Assembly (NCBI GenBank): GCA_902786355.1
Contig: CADABZ010000003.1
Coordinates: 48,078-112,077 of the forward strand
Origin: an uncultured Eubacteriales bacterium
Lineage (GTDB): Bacteria; Bacillota; Clostridia; Peptostreptococcales; Anaerovoracaceae
Length of the DNA stretch: 64,000 nucleotides
Direction: 5' to 3'
How positions within the stretch are numbered: position 1 is the stretch's first letter; the number at the start of each line of letters is the position of its first letter. The translations under genes were made by a program, and so were the position numbers. Of this stretch, positions 34,939 to 43,133 are shown one piece after another. The notes under the pieces are model-generated. The model made no database searches and was not told the origin of the DNA. It saw nothing but the letters and a program-made list of their open reading frames with translations.

Positions 34939-36165
34939 ATGAGCAGAGCAGAGAGAAACAGAACACTGAGAACAGAATACGATGATTATACGGTATGGCT
35001 TGCACTGTTTGACGCAGTGCCTGTCATACTTTTCATGCTCAGCGGGCTGGTGATCTACTCCATGTTCGGAAGCAGACTCTTTATGGCAGGTGTGCTCATG
35101 TCTTTTGCCGGAGGGATGTGCAAGGTCATATGGAAGCTGATCGCTGCAGTAAAGAAGCGAAATTATGCCTTGCTGACTTTTCTGTTCCACCTGCTTCTGC
35201 CTGCCGGCTTCATTCTCATGATGCTCTCGGTCGTCATTCCTGCCGCAAAGCAGGGTGCCAGCGGAGTAGAGCTCAGAGACAGTATAGCGGCACAGCTGTG
35301 GCGCAGCCTGACGATGCAGCCGGCTGTGTGGTGTTTTCTGGCAGGTTTTGCGGGACTGTGCCTTATGGGATATCTCAGCGTCAGGATGGATGACAGCGCC
35401 AGGGCCAGCTGGATAGAGCAGAGCATCAATACACTCGCTCAGCTGGCGATACTTGCAGGGGTCATATTAGTATATACCGGAACTTTCTATCCAGCATCAG
35501 ATGCCGCAGCAGTTGCTCTGTCAGATACAGATACTGTCAAGGTCGCTGTACTCAGGTCAGATGATAAAAGCGCAGCCGGCCCGGAGGCGGATGAAGGAGA
35601 CGATATGGTATTCTTTGACGGCCCCGGAAATGACTCAGCACTCGTGTTCTATCCGGGAGCTAAGGTCGAGCCGGCCTCATATGCTCCGCTTATGAAGAGG
35701 ATATCAGAGAACGGAGTGGACTGCTTCCTGTGCAGTATGCCGGCGAATATAGCTCTGCTAGATAAGGACATGGCTGAAGATATCAAAGCATCGTATGACT
35801 ATAAGAAATGGTATATAGGCGGCCACTCCCTGGGCGGAGCGACTGCTGCCATGCTTGTATCTGACAGCGAAAAAGCTTCAGGCTGGGACGGCCTGATCCT
35901 GCTGGCGGCATATCCGACAGACCGGATCTCAGTACCAACACTGTCGGTATACGGCTCAGAAGACGGGGTCCTTAACAAGTCAAACTATGATAAAGCAGCC
36001 GAGGAGGGCATGTGGCCGGATGATTTCACCGAAGTAGTCATAGAAGGCGGGAATCACGCGCAGTTCGGAGATTACGGAAAGCAGGAAGGTGATGGTCAGG
36101 CCTCTGTAAGCGCAGAAGAGCAGCAGAGACAGACCGCAGAAGCGATTGATAATTTCGTAAAATAA
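34939..36165 (+). CDS. Membrane-anchored alpha/beta hydrolase
   Basis: 408 residues. The N-terminal 190 residues contain about five hydrophobic segments (near 25-45, 50-65, 78-102, 130-150 and 170-188). The rest is an alpha/beta hydrolase of the Abhydrolase_5 type, with the nucleophile elbow GGHSLGGA near residue 295, the acid in SVYGSEDGV and the His in EGGNHAQFGDYG. The hydrolase part lies after the last helix, so it may face either side; the odd helix count suggests outside, but this is uncertain. It is 16 bases after the phosphatase gene. Confidence 0.85.
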   Translation: MSRAERNRTLRTEYDDYTVWLALFDAVPVILFMLSGLVIYSMFGSRLFMAGVLMSFAGGMCKVIWKLIAAVKKRNYALLTFLFHLLLPAGFILMMLSVVIPAAKQGASGVELRDSIAAQLWRSLTMQPAVWCFLAGFAGLCLMGYLSVRMDDSARASWIEQSINTLAQLAILAGVILVYTGTFYPASDAAAVALSDTDTVKVAVLRSDDKSAAGPEADEGDDMVFFDGPGNDSALVFYPGAKVEPASYAPLMKRISENGVDCFLCSMPANIALLDKDMAEDIKASYDYKKWYIGGHSLGGATAAMLVSDSEKASGWDGLILLAAYPTDRISVPTLSVYGSEDGVLNKSNYDKAAEEGMWPDDFTEVVIEGGNHAQFGDYGKQEGDGQASVSAEEQQRQTAEAIDNFVK

Positions 36166-36171
36166 ACGTTA

Positions 36172-36294
36172 ATGCATGTCCGGGCCATGGGCTGTGCTCA
36201 TGAAGATGTCGGAGGGTTTTACAAGGCTCATACCTTGCTTGTAAAACAGCTTGAATGGCTTGAGAAGGACGGATGTCTCATACCGGGCAGCTGA
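36172..36294 (+). CDS. Possible 40-residue ORF or gene remnant
   Basis: An ATG frame of 40 codons reads MHVRAMGCAHEDVGGFY and continues KAHTLLVKQLEWLEKDGC to a TGA at 36292-36294. The composition is that of a real helical protein, but there is no clear ribosome site (the upstream bases are AAATAAACGTTA) and no family is recognised. It may be a small gene or the tail of a lost one. It lies in the 297-base gap before the arsR-type gene. Confidence 0.25.
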   Translation: MHVRAMGCAHEDVGGFYKAHTLLVKQLEWLEKDGCLIPGS

Positions 36295-36320
36295 TGCTGC
36301 TTGTAAGATAGAGATAACAG

Positions 36321-36358
36321 CTGAACTGCATGACAGATGATGCAGTTCAGTTTTTTTT
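36321..36358 (+). terminator. Intrinsic terminator before the metal-resistance operon
   Basis: CTGAACTGCAT (36321-36331) pairs perfectly with ATGCAGTTCAG (36340-36350), followed by eight T. Confidence 0.93.
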
Positions 36359-36367
36359 ATTGCGTGC

Positions 36368-36404
36368 TTGACAAATAATGAGCATATGATAATATATTCA
36401 TATG
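36368..36404 (+). promoter_or_regulatory. Promoter and operator of the metal-export operon
   Basis: TTGACA (36368-36373), 16 bases, TAATAT (36390-36395). A 22-base imperfect palindrome at 36383-36404, with arms CATATGA and TTCATATG, covers the -10. Its AT-rich TGA-n-TCA type form matches operators of ArsR/SmtB repressors, so the regulator encoded next likely represses its own operon. Confidence 0.75.
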
Positions 36405-36462
36405 AAAAGTTGTTCATGTGTTTCGGAATCTGCAGTCAGATGCCGGATGAAAGGAGATATGT

Positions 36463-36777
36463 ATGCCTAAACAGAAAGAATATACACTCAAAGGCCTGTC
36501 TGAGCGGGAACTCCTGGAGCTGGCTGATCTGTTCAAGATGTTCGCAGATTCTACAAGGATCAAGATCCTCTACGACCTGTTCGACGGCGAGAAGAATGTG
36601 ACTGAGATCTGTGAGGATATAGAGATGAATCAGTCTGCTGTATCTCACCAGCTCAGGGCGCTGAAGACAGCGAAGCTCATCAAGAGCAGGAGGGACGGGA
36701 AGTCAGTCATGTACTCTCTTGATGATGATCATGTCAAGACGATCATTGAGATGGGCAAGGAACACATTGAAGAGTAA
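36463..36777 (+). CDS. ArsR/SmtB-family metal-sensing repressor
   Basis: 104 residues, winged helix: LADLFKMFADSTRIKILYDL, the recognition helix MNQSAVSHQLRALKTAKLIKSRRDGKS and YSLDDDHVKTIIEMGKEHIEE at the end. The C-terminal helix carries D-x-H then, eleven residues after that His, H-x-x-E, the alpha-5 zinc site order known from SmtB (Asp, His, His, Glu). The N-terminal cysteine cage of the CadC/ArsR type is absent, so Zn(II), and perhaps Co(II) or Cd(II), is the expected inducer. First gene of the operon with an HMA protein and an export ATPase. AAAGGAG site. Confidence 0.92.
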   Translation: MPKQKEYTLKGLSERELLELADLFKMFADSTRIKILYDLFDGEKNVTEICEDIEMNQSAVSHQLRALKTAKLIKSRRDGKSVMYSLDDDHVKTIIEMGKEHIEE

Positions 36778-36828
36778 CTTCCGGTACCGCCGGGACTTCA
36801 TCATCTGAAAAGAAAGAAGGATAGTAAA

Positions 36829-37047
36829 ATGAAAAAGAAATTCAAACTGATCGACCTGGACTGTGCTAACTGTGCTGCTAAGATGGAAGATGCCATCAAG
36901 AAAATCGACGGAGTCACTGATGCTTCTGTAAGCTTTATGACTCAGAAGATGATGATCGAAGCAGATGACGCAGTATTCGACCGTGTGCTTGACGAAGCAG
37001 AGAAATGTATAGCAAGAGTAGAGCCTGACTGCAAAGTAGTACGTTAA
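36829..37047 (+). CDS. Stand-alone heavy-metal-associated (HMA) domain protein
   Basis: 72 residues of the ferredoxin-like HMA fold: FKLIDLDCANCAAKMEDAIK with the metal pair Cys12 and Cys15, then GVTDASVSFMTQKMMIE. The aspartate directly before the CxxC is typical of zinc-type rather than copper-type HMA domains. It most likely hands metal to the ATPase that starts two bases later, and so takes the place of the N-terminal HMA domain that this ATPase lacks. Confidence 0.9.
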   Translation: MKKKFKLIDLDCANCAAKMEDAIKKIDGVTDASVSFMTQKMMIEADDAVFDRVLDEAEKCIARVEPDCKVVR

Positions 37048-37048
37048 A

Positions 37049-38962
37049 ATGAGCACTCTTACCAAAAAACAGAAAAAAGAGCTGATAAGGATCATAATAT
37101 CTCTGGCGATATTCGCATGTCTTATGATAGCGGAGCATGCCGGTCTGCTGCCTCGTACGAAAAGTGCCCGGCCGTTCATTGTGATCGCCTATCTGGTGCC
37201 ATACTTCCTCGCAGGGTATGACGTGCTTCGCAAGTGCTTAAAAGGGATAGCCAACAGGCAGCTCTTCGACGAGAGCTTCCTTATGACACTTGCCACCATA
37301 GGTGCTTTTGGCTGCGGAGAGCTCGAAGAGGCAGTGGCAGTAATGCTCTTCTACCAGGTGGGCGAGTTCTTCCAGAGCTATGCGGTAGGCAAGTCGAGAG
37401 GCGCCATAACCGAGCTTATGAGTATCGCGCCTGACTTTGCCAACAGAGAGACTGAGGATGGTTCAATCGAGACGATCGACCCGGATGATATCGAAGAAGG
37501 AGATATCCTTGTCATCCGTCCGGGTGAGAAGATCCCTGCTGACAGTACGGTCATAGAAGGAGAAGGCCTCATCAATACATCTGCACTGACAGGCGAATCC
37601 ATGCCGAGAAGTGTAAGTCCGGGAACTCAGGTCATATCAGGCTGTATCAACGGAGATAACCTGCTCAGAGTCAGGGCTGACAAGTCGTATGATGATTCGA
37701 CTGTAATGCAGATCCTCGAGCTTGTCGAGAATGCCGCATCCAAGAAATCCAAGACTGAGAGCTTCATCACGAGATTCGCGCGCTACTATACTCCGGCAGT
37801 CGTAATAGGAGCAGTCTTTCTGGCATTCATACCGCCGCTTCTTTCTGGCGATTTTGCAGGAACATTCGGGACATGGGTCCTGAGAGCCTGCACATTCCTT
37901 GTTATCTCGTGCCCTTGCGCTCTTGTAATATCGGTCCCGCTGGCCTTCTTCGGAGGCATTGGAGCTGCATCGAGACAGGGCGTACTGGTAAAAGGTTCCA
38001 ACTACCTTGAGATGATGGCGGCGATCGATACGCTTGTATCGGATAAGACAGGGACGCTGACCGAAGGAAAATTCAGAGTAAGCAGTGTCAGGACACACGG
38101 AGATTTCACTGAAGATGAGGTGCTGAGATTCGCAGCAGCTGCAGAATCAGGCTCATCACATCCGATCGCTTCTGCGATCACCGAAGCTTGTGAAGAGAAG
38201 ATCCCTCAGTCAGAGATCAGAGACGAGGAGAACTTTGCCGGAAAGGGCATAAGAGCAGATGTATGCGGACACAGCGTATTCGTCGGAAACAGAGGCCTTC
38301 TGAAGGATCACGGGATAGATGTTCCGGAAGAAGGAGCCGCAGGAACATGCTGTTATGTGGCTGTTGACGGAGCTTATGCCGGGCTTATAGAAGTAGCTGA
38401 TATGCCGAAGCCTGAGGCTAAGCAGGCAGTGAGTGAAATACTTGCATCCGGAGTCAGGAAGATAGTCATGCTCACAGGAGATTCCGAAGAGACTGCGAAG
38501 ATCACTGCAGGTGAACTCGGGATATCTGAATTCAGAGCAGAGCTCCTGCCTCAGGATAAGGTACGCATAGTTGAAGAGCTGCTTAAAGATGCAGGCAACG
38601 GAGATGATCCTAAGAGAAAGCTGGCATTCATTGGAGACGGGATCAATGATGCTCCTGTGCTGTCGAGAGCTGATATCGGCATAGCAATGGGCTCGCTTGG
38701 ATCTGATGCAGCTATCGAGGCTGCTGATGTCGTCATAATGGATGATAATCTCCTCAGGATACCGGCAGTCATCAGAACAGCCAGAAAGACTATCGGAATA
38801 TCAAGGATGAACATCGCTTTCGCCCTCTGCGTGAAGTTCGCATGCCTTGTCCTCGGTGCAATGGGAATCGCCAACATGTGGGCAGCGGTATTCGCTGATG
38901 TCGGCGTAGCAGTGATCTGTATCTTGAATTCAATGAGAATGCTGACCACCGGAAGGCAATAA
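37049..38962 (+). CDS. P1B-type Zn/Cd/Pb-exporting ATPase
   Basis: 637 residues. Actuator motif LTGESMP, CPC in the sixth helix (Cys288, Cys290), phosphorylation motif DKTGTLT (Asp332), SSHPIA for nucleotide binding and GDGINDAP. In the last helices Lys (in CVKFACL) and Asp (in FADVG) stand at the positions that define the zinc group P1B-2 (ZntA). There is no N-terminal HMA domain; that part is encoded separately upstream. It pumps Zn(II), Cd(II) or Pb(II) out of the cell under control of the SmtB-type sensor. It begins just after the HMA stop. Confidence 0.93.
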   Translation: MSTLTKKQKKELIRIIISLAIFACLMIAEHAGLLPRTKSARPFIVIAYLVPYFLAGYDVLRKCLKGIANRQLFDESFLMTLATIGAFGCGELEEAVAVMLFYQVGEFFQSYAVGKSRGAITELMSIAPDFANRETEDGSIETIDPDDIEEGDILVIRPGEKIPADSTVIEGEGLINTSALTGESMPRSVSPGTQVISGCINGDNLLRVRADKSYDDSTVMQILELVENAASKKSKTESFITRFARYYTPAVVIGAVFLAFIPPLLSGDFAGTFGTWVLRACTFLVISCPCALVISVPLAFFGGIGAASRQGVLVKGSNYLEMMAAIDTLVSDKTGTLTEGKFRVSSVRTHGDFTEDEVLRFAAAAESGSSHPIASAITEACEEKIPQSEIRDEENFAGKGIRADVCGHSVFVGNRGLLKDHGIDVPEEGAAGTCCYVAVDGAYAGLIEVADMPKPEAKQAVSEILASGVRKIVMLTGDSEETAKITAGELGISEFRAELLPQDKVRIVEELLKDAGNGDDPKRKLAFIGDGINDAPVLSRADIGIAMGSLGSDAAIEAADVVIMDDNLLRIPAVIRTARKTIGISRMNIAFALCVKFACLVLGAMGIANMWAAVFADVGVAVICILNSMRMLTTGRQ

Positions 38963-39001
38963 CCGGCGAAAATCATTGCTGAAGTGGTGCTTTGGGGCTC
39001 T

Positions 39002-39031
39002 GTAAAGCATACTTTACACCGTTCGGACGGT
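39002..39031 (+). repeat. Two adjacent small hairpins after the export ATPase
   Basis: GTAAAG/CTTTAC (39002-39007 with 39012-39017) and ACCGT/ACGGT (39017-39021 with 39026-39030, loop TCGG). TAATGTTTTATC follows. They may end the metal operon but lack a clean T run. Confidence 0.35.
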
Positions 39032-39112
39032 AATGTTTTATCTGTAAACGTGATAAAATCGGCTAAAATCAGCAAATGTAGACGTATTCTATTTTTACTA
39101 TTCAATATGTTG

Positions 39113-39150
39113 TGTTATAATAGCTCCGGAGATATGCGCTCCGGAGTTTT
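39113..39150 (+). promoter_or_regulatory. Extended -10 promoter of the PBP gene with a palindrome at the start site
   Basis: TG (39113-39114), one base, TATAAT (39116-39121). Two copies of the self-palindrome CTCCGGAG follow (39124-39131 and 39139-39146), then TTTT. The first copy covers the expected transcription start, so it is more likely an operator, or a stop for transcripts from upstream, than a leader hairpin. Confidence 0.6.
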
Positions 39151-39202
39151 GTCATATCCGGATTATTCTGAGGGCATATCATACTTTGCATGGAGACAAT
39201 AG

Positions 39203-42200
39203 ATGTCAGAAGATAAAAACAAGAAAACAACTGATAGGACTATAACGATTACATCTGACGAACAGAACGCCAGGTCTGCCACAGCGCTCCCTGACAAGAA
39301 GGCTCTTTCCGGAGAGCCTGATATAGACGGGGCTGCCGATGATATCCTTGAGATCATCAGAAGGAGAAAAGCAGCTGATGCTGATCTCCGAAGGAGCAGT
39401 AATGAGTCTGCAGCGGAGACCACAGATGTGCCTGTTTCGCCTGCAGATAATTCTACAGATAACACAGCTGATACAGCCAATACAGATAATACGGAAAGCA
39501 CTCAGGACGACCTGCTTGAAGAGCTGATGGAGGAAGGCCTTGATCATGAACTCAGCGAACCGCCTAAGAAAGCGAAGGCTACCATCGTAGTCGACCGCAA
39601 AGCGTTCAATGACAGCCTCGACAAAGCTTCAGAAGATCTGAACAGGACTGTAACTATGGATACAGATCCTCACGACGAGCACAGCAGTCAGGATGATGCC
39701 AGATGGGCAGTTCCTGAGCGTGACGTCGATATCAATGACTTCTTCTATCACGAAGAGAAGAAGGAAGAGACTCCTTCAGAGCCTGAGAAGAAAGCAGAGC
39801 CGGATAAATCCAAAGCTTCTGCTGATTCTTCAGATTCTGCAGCTTCAGAAGGAAAGGATGCAGAGACAGAGTCAGATGCACTTCTCAGGGAGCTGGTGGA
39901 AGAAGAGGTCAATACCGAAGAGTCAAAGCGATACGGATTCAAGCCGTATACAAGAGAAATCAAAAGCCTGGAACTCGCGGCTGCTGCAGAGAAGGCTGCA
40001 GCCGAAAAAGAAGCGAACAGTTTCAGCGGGAAAGTCAAAAGGATGGCAAATAAACGAAAGAGCAATTCATCCGGAACAAAATCCTCCGGATCAGGAGCTT
40101 CCGGTTCAAAATCATCTAAATCAGGATCAAAATCTTCTAAGTCCTCCGGAGGAAAGTCCAAGGCTGCAAAGAACAGCAGGACACTTTCCGGTGTGAAGAT
40201 GTCCAAAAACACTTCCGCATACAGGCTTAAGGACCTGCAGAATGCTCAGAAAGGGAAGAAGGGCGGAAAGACTAAGAAGAGAGCTCAGAAGAAGCAGAAG
40301 AAGACATGGGTGAAAGTCACCGGAGCCTTTGTCAAGACTATCATAGTATGCGGTCTGATAGCTTTCCTTGCGGGCTCAGGATATGTTGCATATGTCATAA
40401 GTCATGCTCCGGCCATACAGCCGAGAAACATATACGATACACTGGACGTCAGCTCTCACATCTATGACGACCAGGAGAACTTAATAGATGAAATCTATTT
40501 CTCTGAGAACCGCGAACTGGTCACTTTCGATCAGATGCCGCAGAATCTGACCAATGCCTTCATAGCTGTAGAGGACAAGACCTTCTGGGATCACAGCGGA
40601 TTCAATTTCAGGCGTATCATCGGGGCGATTCTTGAGAGGTTCCATGGAGGAAGAATAAGCGGTACCAGTACGATAACCCAGCAGCTTGCCAGGAATGTAT
40701 TCCTGCCTGAGGAGAAGAGTGTCAGATCGATAAAGCGTAAGATCATCGAGATGTATTACGCCTATCAGATCGAGCAGGAGCTCAGCAAGGAAGAGATCAT
40801 CACGGCATATCTTAACACTATATACCTGGGTTACGGATGCTACGGAGTGGATACTGCGGCCAGGAAGTATTTCTCCACTGATGTTGAGGGACTCACGCTC
40901 GAACAGTGCGCTGCACTGGCGGCTCTGCCGCAGGCACCGGGTACTTATGCTCTTCTTACATCAGAACCTACTGACACCACACAAGAGTATTCCAGCGGTA
41001 TATATATAAATGATGCCAGCGCAGACAGAAGAAATATGATTCTCAATCTGATGCTGCAGCAGGGAATGATCACCAAAGAAGAGAAAGAAGCAGCCACAAA
41101 GCCGCTTTCAGAGTTCATCAAGCCTGGCGGCACCTCATCAGTGTCGGCTACATCAGCGTTCAAAGACTACCTGATAGAAACTATCAAAAAAGATCTCATG
41201 AACGAGTACGGCATCGAGGAAGAACAGGCTGTCAAGATCATCTATACAAAAGGACTGAACATATATACAACGCTTAACAGTCAGGCTCAGGAGACCATCA
41301 CGGAGTCTTTCAGTGACTCTGATAACTTCCCGGAGGTCGAAGATGGCGATGGCGATGTTGAAGCAGCTATGGTAATAACTGAGGTAGGAACCGGTGAGAT
41401 CAAGGCGATGGTCGGTACAAGATCCGCCACAGGTGAGATGCTTTTCAACAGAGCTACCAACCCAAGACAGCCGGGATCATCCATCAAGCCGCTGTCAGTA
41501 TATGCGCCGGCTCTTCAGAGGAGCCTTGAGTATCACGATGAAGGTACTATTTTCCAGTACACAGATACTGGCTATGACAGACAGGGCACAAGCGGATGGG
41601 GCAATTACATCACAGTGTCTTCTACAGTCATAGATGAACCGATGACTATAGACGGCAGCAGATGGCCGAACAACGTCACCAACAGCTTTTCTGGCAGCAA
41701 TACCTTCAAGACTGCGATACAGAAGTCGATCAATACTTGTTCGGTCAAGATCCTTGCACAGATAGGACTTGAGTATTCAATGGACACACTGCTGCGCTTC
41801 GGAATCACATCTGCTGTAACCGACACAGAGAAGTCCGTCAATGACTATAATCTCGCTGCTCTCGGACTCGGAGCTATGTCATACGGTATTTCACCGCTCG
41901 AGATGTCTGCGGCTTATGCAGTATTCCCTAACGGAGGTGTCAGAAATACCACGATCTGCTACACCAAAGTCGAGGACAGCGGCGGAAGGACTCTTCTTGA
42001 GAGTCATTCAGAGACCGTCAGAGTCCTTGATGAAGGCGTCGCATGGATAATGAACAGAGTCCTGCAGAGCGTCATCACAAATGGTATCGCAGGAGATGCT
42101 GCAATAAGCGGAGTCGATGCCGGAGGCAAGACGGGAACTACAGACAACAGAAATGATATCTGGTTCTGCGGATATGTTCCTAACATCTCTGCTGCCCTGT

Positions 42201-42508
42201 GGATCGGAACAGACGACAATGTCAAGCTTGACTCTTACGGTGTCAAGGCAGCCGAACTCTGGGGAGATATCATGGAAGACATAGATATCACATACGGAGG
42301 AGAGTATCCTGACCGTCCGGACAATGTGTTCAGAGCATGGGATGGAGAGTACTACACAGAAGGTACTGCTCCTGAGAAACCGCCTGAACCGGAACCTGAA
42401 GAGGACGAGGCGGCCAAGAAGAAAGATGCCGCTGCCAAGAAAACTCCTGCCGCAAAAGAGAAAGCGGCAGCTCCGGCTGCAGCTCCGGCGGCAGCTGCGG
42501 CTGAGTAA
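39203..42508 (+). CDS. Class A penicillin-binding protein with an extended cytoplasmic tail
   Basis: 1101 residues; related PBP1A proteins have about 700-900. Residues 1-370 are cytoplasmic and disordered: first acidic, then Ser/Lys/Gly-rich with SKSGSKSSKSS-type runs, then very basic. One membrane helix lies at about 374-397. The glycosyltransferase domain has FIAVEDKTFWDHSG near 452 and GTSTITQQLARNVF. The transpeptidase domain has the SxxK motif SSIK (Ser759), SxN in SINTC and KTG in GGKTGTTD. The end is a Lys/Ala/Pro-rich tail. It polymerises and cross-links peptidoglycan. The size of the inner tail suggests docking to other division or elongation proteins, which is inference. Confidence 0.93.
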   Translation: MSEDKNKKTTDRTITITSDEQNARSATALPDKKALSGEPDIDGAADDILEIIRRRKAADADLRRSSNESAAETTDVPVSPADNSTDNTADTANTDNTESTQDDLLEELMEEGLDHELSEPPKKAKATIVVDRKAFNDSLDKASEDLNRTVTMDTDPHDEHSSQDDARWAVPERDVDINDFFYHEEKKEETPSEPEKKAEPDKSKASADSSDSAASEGKDAETESDALLRELVEEEVNTEESKRYGFKPYTREIKSLELAAAAEKAAAEKEANSFSGKVKRMANKRKSNSSGTKSSGSGASGSKSSKSGSKSSKSSGGKSKAAKNSRTLSGVKMSKNTSAYRLKDLQNAQKGKKGGKTKKRAQKKQKKTWVKVTGAFVKTIIVCGLIAFLAGSGYVAYVISHAPAIQPRNIYDTLDVSSHIYDDQENLIDEIYFSENRELVTFDQMPQNLTNAFIAVEDKTFWDHSGFNFRRIIGAILERFHGGRISGTSTITQQLARNVFLPEEKSVRSIKRKIIEMYYAYQIEQELSKEEIITAYLNTIYLGYGCYGVDTAARKYFSTDVEGLTLEQCAALAALPQAPGTYALLTSEPTDTTQEYSSGIYINDASADRRNMILNLMLQQGMITKEEKEAATKPLSEFIKPGGTSSVSATSAFKDYLIETIKKDLMNEYGIEEEQAVKIIYTKGLNIYTTLNSQAQETITESFSDSDNFPEVEDGDGDVEAAMVITEVGTGEIKAMVGTRSATGEMLFNRATNPRQPGSSIKPLSVYAPALQRSLEYHDEGTIFQYTDTGYDRQGTSGWGNYITVSSTVIDEPMTIDGSRWPNNVTNSFSGSNTFKTAIQKSINTCSVKILAQIGLEYSMDTLLRFGITSAVTDTEKSVNDYNLAALGLGAMSYGISPLEMSAAYAVFPNGGVRNTTICYTKVEDSGGRTLLESHSETVRVLDEGVAWIMNRVLQSVITNGIAGDAAISGVDAGGKTGTTDNRNDIWFCGYVPNISAALWIGTDDNVKLDSYGVKAAELWGDIMEDIDITYGGEYPDRPDNVFRAWDGEYYTEGTAPEKPPEPEPEEDEAAKKKDAAAKKTPAAKEKAAAPAAAPAAAAAE

Positions 42509-42532
42509 AACAGGCCCGGCGGCAAAAAAGCC

Positions 42533-42561
42533 TTGCAATCAGTGCGATTTAGTGTTATATA
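42533..42561 (+). promoter_or_regulatory. Promoter of the rimP-nusA-infB cluster
   Basis: TTGCAA (42533-42538), 17 bases, TATATA (42556-42561) with an upstream TGT. Confidence 0.65.
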
Positions 42562-42583
42562 TACCTAAGTAAGTTGTAACTGC

Positions 42584-42609
42584 GAAAGAGTGGGCATGCC
42601 CACTCTTTC
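42584..42609 (+). repeat. Perfect 26-base palindrome in the rimP leader
   Basis: GAAAGAGTGGGCA and its exact reverse complement TGCCCACTCTTTC stand head to head without a spacer. It starts about 16 bases after the predicted transcription start. ACTTATG follows rather than a T run. Confidence 0.7.
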
Positions 42610-42645
42610 ACTTATGTTAAGAGTTTTAAAGAGACCGGAGGAATT

Positions 42646-43122
42646 ATGGCCAGAGAAGATATCCAGACTAAGGTCACAGCTCTGCTCGAAGAATACATCG
42701 AAGGCAGAGAACTGGAGATCTACAAAGTCATATACAAAAAAGAAGGACCTGAGTGGGTCCTCAGAGTATTCCTCGACAAGCCGATGGGCGCTGAGAATGA
42801 ATACGTCAGCATCGATGAGTGCGAGGAAGTTACAAGATATCTGAGTGACAAGCTTGATGAGCTTGACCTGATAGACAGGAGCTATAACCTGGAGGTCAGT
42901 TCTCCGGGACTTGACCGCGAACTCATACGCGAGTCGGATTATATACGTTTTGCCGGCAGACCGGTAGAAGTCAGGACTTATCAGCAGATAGAAGGAAGCA
43001 AATACTTCGAAGGCGAACTTATTGCCAGAGAAGATGGCAATGTCATTATTGATGTTTCCGGCAGGAGACTGGAGATACCTGCAGATAAGATTTCCAAGAT
43101 CAATTTAGCAATAGTTTTCTAG
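42646..43122 (+). CDS. rimP: Ribosome maturation factor RimP
   Basis: 158 residues. The N-terminal domain carries YKVIYKKEGPEWVLRVFLDKP and ISIDECEEVTRYLSDKLDE-type segments (VSIDECEEVTRYLSD), then YNLEVSSPGLDRELIRESDY, the family signature, and an SH3-like C-terminal domain. RimP assists 30S maturation. CGGAGG site. First gene of the classical rimP-nusA-rnpM-infB-rbfA cluster. Confidence 0.95.
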   Translation: MAREDIQTKVTALLEEYIEGRELEIYKVIYKKEGPEWVLRVFLDKPMGAENEYVSIDECEEVTRYLSDKLDELDLIDRSYNLEVSSPGLDRELIRESDYIRFAGRPVEVRTYQQIEGSKYFEGELIAREDGNVIIDVSGRRLEIPADKISKINLAIVF

Positions 43123-43133
43123 GGGAGGATAAG

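Noticed and set aside
40060-40160. Repeated TCATCT/TCCGGA-type units looking like a short tandem repeat or CRISPR
   Set aside because: They are Ser/Lys/Gly codons in the disordered PBP tail; no constant repeat-spacer pattern.
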